Source of the DNA: Quercus robur | Lineage: Eukaryota; Streptophyta; Magnoliopsida; Fagales; Fagaceae | Length of the DNA: 64,000 bases | Direction: 5' to 3' | Assembly (NCBI RefSeq): GCF_932294415.1 | Contig: NC_065538.1 | Coordinates: forward strand, 79,373,834-79,437,833 | Part shown: positions 60,607 through 64,000 of the stretch, piece by piece | Layout: the number at the start of each line of letters is the position of its first letter | Numbering within the stretch: position 1 is the stretch's first letter | Position numbers and translations under genes: made by a program | The notes under the pieces: model-generated | What the model was told of the DNA's origin: nothing | The model's input: only the letters and a program-made list of their open reading frames with translations | Databases searched by the model: none

Positions 60607-62554
60607 ATGGATTGTAAGAAATTGCAATCTGTGCAGAAAACTTCATCATCCGAGATGAAGCCTCAAGCCAATGATATTGTACATGAACAACGATCTGCCA
60701 ATTATAAGCCAAACATATGGAACTATGATTACCTACAGTCTCTTTCTAGCATATACGACGTAAGAATCCTGTCTAAATATTTTCTATGAGAATATTATCG
60801 TGACTAGAGTTCTTGTGCCACAACTTTTACAACTTTTATATGGTCAATATTTAGTAAACATTTGTCCCTTTCATAAAGACTTACTATTTTTTTTTTTTTT
60901 CACAACTTTGATGTTGTGTCAACAAATTCTCTCATCTTCTATTTCGAAAAATAATTATAGCTTCTTTTTCTGTTCTATTTCATACTCTACCATAGAGAAA
61001 TGATAATAACTTCTTATGCAATTAGTTTCTATAGTGTAAAATATGACTCTTAACACGTTATTGTATTTGTTTTTCAAATTGTAACTTATCAATAGGGAAT
61101 ATAGGTGCATGTAAATAGACCCCAAATATTCAAGTTATTTCATCATGGACAAAGTGTTTTTCCAAATCAGTTTAAAGGAATTTTTTCCTACTTATTATAT
61201 GACAATTCGTAATATCATTCACGTGTCATATTTAAAAACTTTATGACTTACTAAATCAATGGAATGACTAAAAATGAATGTGGAGGTAGTAGGAATTTTG
61301 TTTCCTAAACTCTATCCTTTAATTATTGTCCATTCTCATCTTTAGAGAGCCCCTTTGCACGTAATTTTCACTAACACAATTAAGATTTGGGCCGATGGTG
61401 TTTTTGCAGGGCCAAGAATACGAAAGACGGGTACAGAAACTTAAAGAAGATGTAAGGATAATATTTGCGAATGCAGTGGACTCTAAGGCAACGTTTGAGT
61501 TGATCGACAGCGTAAACAAGTTAGGCCTAGCAAGCCACTTTGATATGGAAATCAAAGAGGCTCTAGACACCATTGCATCCACTAAGAAGAAAATATCTAG
61601 TCCAGAAGAGGATCTCTACACTACTGCACTATGCTTTAGGCTTTTTAGGCAGCATGGCTATGAAGTTTCTCAAGGTAAAATAATCTTCGAATTCAAATCA
61701 CGTCATTTATGTAACAAATCCTAACTAATCTGTTGAAAATCCATAACTGACCCCAAAAAACTTAGAAATTAAAACTTGGTTGTTGTTTGAAGTCCTAATA
61801 TCTAACACCAGTACATTCTGTGCAATTCAGATATGTTTAGAGGCTTCATGGATGAAAAAACCGGTTTGTTCAGAGAAAACACAAATATCAAAGAAATGCT
61901 TGAGCTTTTGGAGGCTTCACACTTGGGTTTAGAAGGTGAAAACATTCTGGATGTGGCTAGAGATTTCTCAACTGCAACTCTCAAAGAAAGCATTTCCAGT
62001 TTAGATAGTGACCTTGCCAAGCAAGTGGTTCATGTTTTGGAACTTCCATCACAAAGGAGAGTACAGTGGTTTGACGTCAAATGGCACATCAATTCATTTG
62101 AGAAAGACAATCACATGAACTCTAGCTTACTTGAACTTGCTAAACTTCATTTTAACATAGTTCAAGCCATACTTCAAAAAGATCTAAGGGAATCATCCAG
62201 GTAGCTTCCAAAAAATAATGTGATTTGTGAATATATATACATATATCTTATACGCCAAACTCACTTTGCATTGCACAAAATATTAATTAGCATGAAGAAA
62301 AAGAACTTAATTACTTGTACCTTTGTGTTATTTAGGTGGTGGAGAAATCTGGGGCTCATAGAGAACTTGAGTTTTGCAAGAGACAGACTAGCCGAAAGTT
62401 TTATGTGCTCAGTCGGCCTTGCTTTCGAACCTGAGTACACATGTCTTAGAAAATGGCTTACGAAAGTTATTATTCTGATACTAATAATTGATGATGTTTA
62501 TGATGTTTATGGCACGTTGGAAGAACTAAAGCACTTCACAAATGCCGTAAATAG
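60607..62554 (+). CDS. TPS-b terpene synthase gene C, exons 1-4 (continues beyond the window)
   Basis: Exons: 60607-60759, 61410-61674, 61831-62200, 62336-62554, all GT-AG and in phase (335 codons so far, last codon split). It parallels gene B exon by exon. The metal-binding DDVYD is intact (315-319), as is RDR upstream. The first motif reads [11 protein letters not shown] instead of RR-x8-W, which may matter for cyclisation or closure of the active site. Again there is no transit peptide (26 residues before the motif), so a cytosolic sesquiterpene-type enzyme is likely. Intron 4 runs past the window end (at least 1.45 kb) because of an inverted-repeat insertion and AT-rich repeats. Exons 5-7 are not visible, so I cannot say whether the gene is whole. 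Confidence 0.88.
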
Positions 62555-62599
62555 GTCAGCATTGCAGAATATCACTGTTGAAAACTTTCAATATAAAAT

Positions 62600-63072
62600 A
62601 GGGTTAAATATACTTTTAGTCCTAAACTTTTGTGCTGGTTTCATTTTGGTCCTCACACAGTTTTTTTGTTTTACTTTGGTCCTTGCTAATAAAATGCTTA
62701 TGGATCACATAATTATAATAAAAAAAATAAATAAACTACTTTAGGCAAAGCACCATGTAGCTTAACTAATACTTCCTAGCATTTTTAATGGAAATGTTTA
62801 GGGTTAGATAAAAGTTTACTCTGAAAGTAATTAAATGAAAATGAAAGTAATTTTCTTTTCTTTTTCTTCATCCCTCCCCCGTCCAAGTTTCTTTGCAACC
62901 AAACCGGGGCGGGGGTTGTAAAATAAACAAAAGTCATGCGAGTAATTATTGTCAATTATTGGGTGTTGGCAAGGATAACAATGAAGCACACAAGTAAGAA
63001 AATGAGACAAAAAATTGTGAGGACCCAAATGAAATTATCCCCAAAAATTGAGGACCAAAAATACTTTAAGGC
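62600..63072. mobile_element. Inverted-repeat element in intron 4 of TPS gene C
   Basis: GGGTTAAATATACTTTTAGTCC and the complementary right end AGGACCAAAAATACTTTAAGG form arms of about 60-70 bp, both containing TTTCATTTTGGTCCTCAC or its complement. This is a common plant MULE-type MITE end. Paralogs A and B lack it at the same intron position (intron 4 is only 68-92 bp there). Confidence 0.7.
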
Positions 63073-63479
63073 CCTGTTTATTTCATTGTAAAAACATTTC
63101 AAGGAAAATTATTTGTTTTTTGGTGTTTAGTTATTTTCCTAAAAATGCTCAAAAAATATTTTTCGGAGTTGGTCTCATATGAAAAATCATAAATTTTATA
63201 TTTATATTTAATATAAATATGAAATAAAAACTTTGATTTTCCCACTTTAACATATTAATAAAATAACTTAAATCAACCTGCACAATCAGAATAAATTTTT
63301 TAAAAATTACACTAATAAGCATAGATCAAAATAAGAGTGTAACAACAAAAGTAAATAAAAATAATAATTAACAAGGATAATTAACTGAACTAGCATTCAC
63401 AAGGATAATTACATACGTACAAAAAATTGAAACCTCTAAGTGATACTTATAATGTTTTTTTTGATAAACTATTAAATGT
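63073..63479. other. Intron 4 continuation, no feature seen
   Basis: It begins with CCCTGTTTATTTCATTGTAAAAACATTTC, typical of a plant MITE end whose partner is not seen. The rest is AT-rich. Confidence 0.4.
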
Positions 63480-63910
63480 TTGGAGTTGATTTCCATAATT
63501 TTGAGGCATTATGTGGTTATTTAGGAGGTGTTATAATTAGGTATTTTCATCATTTTAATGGTTTTTTATGGGGTATATTTATTATTTTATTTTTAGGGTA
63601 TTTCAATCATATTAGATTTGAAAATATTTGGGTCGTGTTTTAGATTCAAGGCTATTTCAGTCATTTTGAAGGTTTAATGGATAATTTGGTTATTTTAAAG
63701 GATTTAGAGGTATTTCAGTGGTTTTGAGCATATTTTGATTATTTTGGAGATATTAGGAGTATTTTTGCCATTTTAGAGATTTTTTAGGTATTTTTATCAT
63801 TTTAGATGTTTTAGAGGCATTTTTGTGGTTAGTCGTTATTTTGATATTTTGAATGTTTCAATGGTGTTTCGGAGGTTTAAGGGTATATTTTTCATTTTGA
63901 AAATTTTGGT
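63480..63910. repeat. Degenerate minisatellite (~20-25 bp unit)
   Basis: Irregular repeats of GGTATTTCAGTCATTTTGGAGG-like words occur (for example TTTTGAGCATATTTTGATTATTTTGGAG and TTTAGGTATTTTTATCATTTTAGATG). They are strand-biased in T and G. No coding sense. Confidence 0.6.
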
Positions 63911-64000
63911 TATTAATTTGTATCTTTTTATAGTTTTCTATTCTTTTAAGATTGATATGAGTCAAAATGTTTTACTCATCCCCTAAAACGAGTAATGTAT

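Overview
This is nuclear DNA from a flowering plant: it is AT-rich, has GT-AG introns, and is crowded with nested plant transposons. The two recognisable gene families are an anthocyanidin reductase and TPS-b terpene synthases that resemble apple alpha-farnesene synthase. Together they suggest a woody dicot. Something near the Fagales/Fagaceae is my guess, and the sequence alone does not prove it.

Layout. (1) 0.4-4.9 kb: a complete six-exon anthocyanidin reductase gene (ANR/BANYULS), with MYB- and bHLH-type sites upstream and a SINE and a small Helitron in its long first intron. (2) 4.6-6.9 kb: the ANR 3' end and flank, which recur further right. (3) 7-11 kb: MITEs, a local duplication and a Copia relic. 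(4) 11.3-18.16 kb: an old LTR element carrying a Copia gag, then a plant-transposon-type ORF, and no recognisable pol. Its right LTR ends inside exon 3 of a terpene synthase pseudogene (18.16-19.55 kb). (5) 20.49-25.58 kb: a minus-strand Helitron sitting exactly at a site that is empty in the ANR paralogous flank. (6) 25.6-36.3 kb: a second copy of the ANR last exon and flank, split by a MITE and by an 8-kb Mutator-like element (27.32-35.34 kb). The Mutator-like element carries a decayed transposase, an antisense GRF-zinc-finger gene, and a nested compact LTR element. (7) 36.8-39.2 kb: one inverted-repeat element nested in another, each with a target-site duplication. (8) 41.0-48.45 kb: a terpene synthase exon 1 fragment split by a MITE, a hAT element, and an apparently intact seven-exon terpene synthase (566 codons) with a tandemly duplicated promoter. 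(9) 49.98-58.41 kb: a CACTA element inserted in an LTR relic. It holds about 9.5 copies of a 344-bp repeat with higher-order structure and captured host exons. (10) 60.6 kb to the end: the first four exons of another terpene synthase, which continues beyond the window.

Two secondary-metabolism functions lie side by side: ANR makes flavan-3-ol units for condensed tannins, and the TPS cluster makes volatile terpenes. I see no evidence that they are co-regulated. The TPS genes form a local tandem family of at least four copies (one whole, one partial at the window edge, two broken). Most of the remaining sequence is transposons, many with readable boundaries that give a relative order of insertion.
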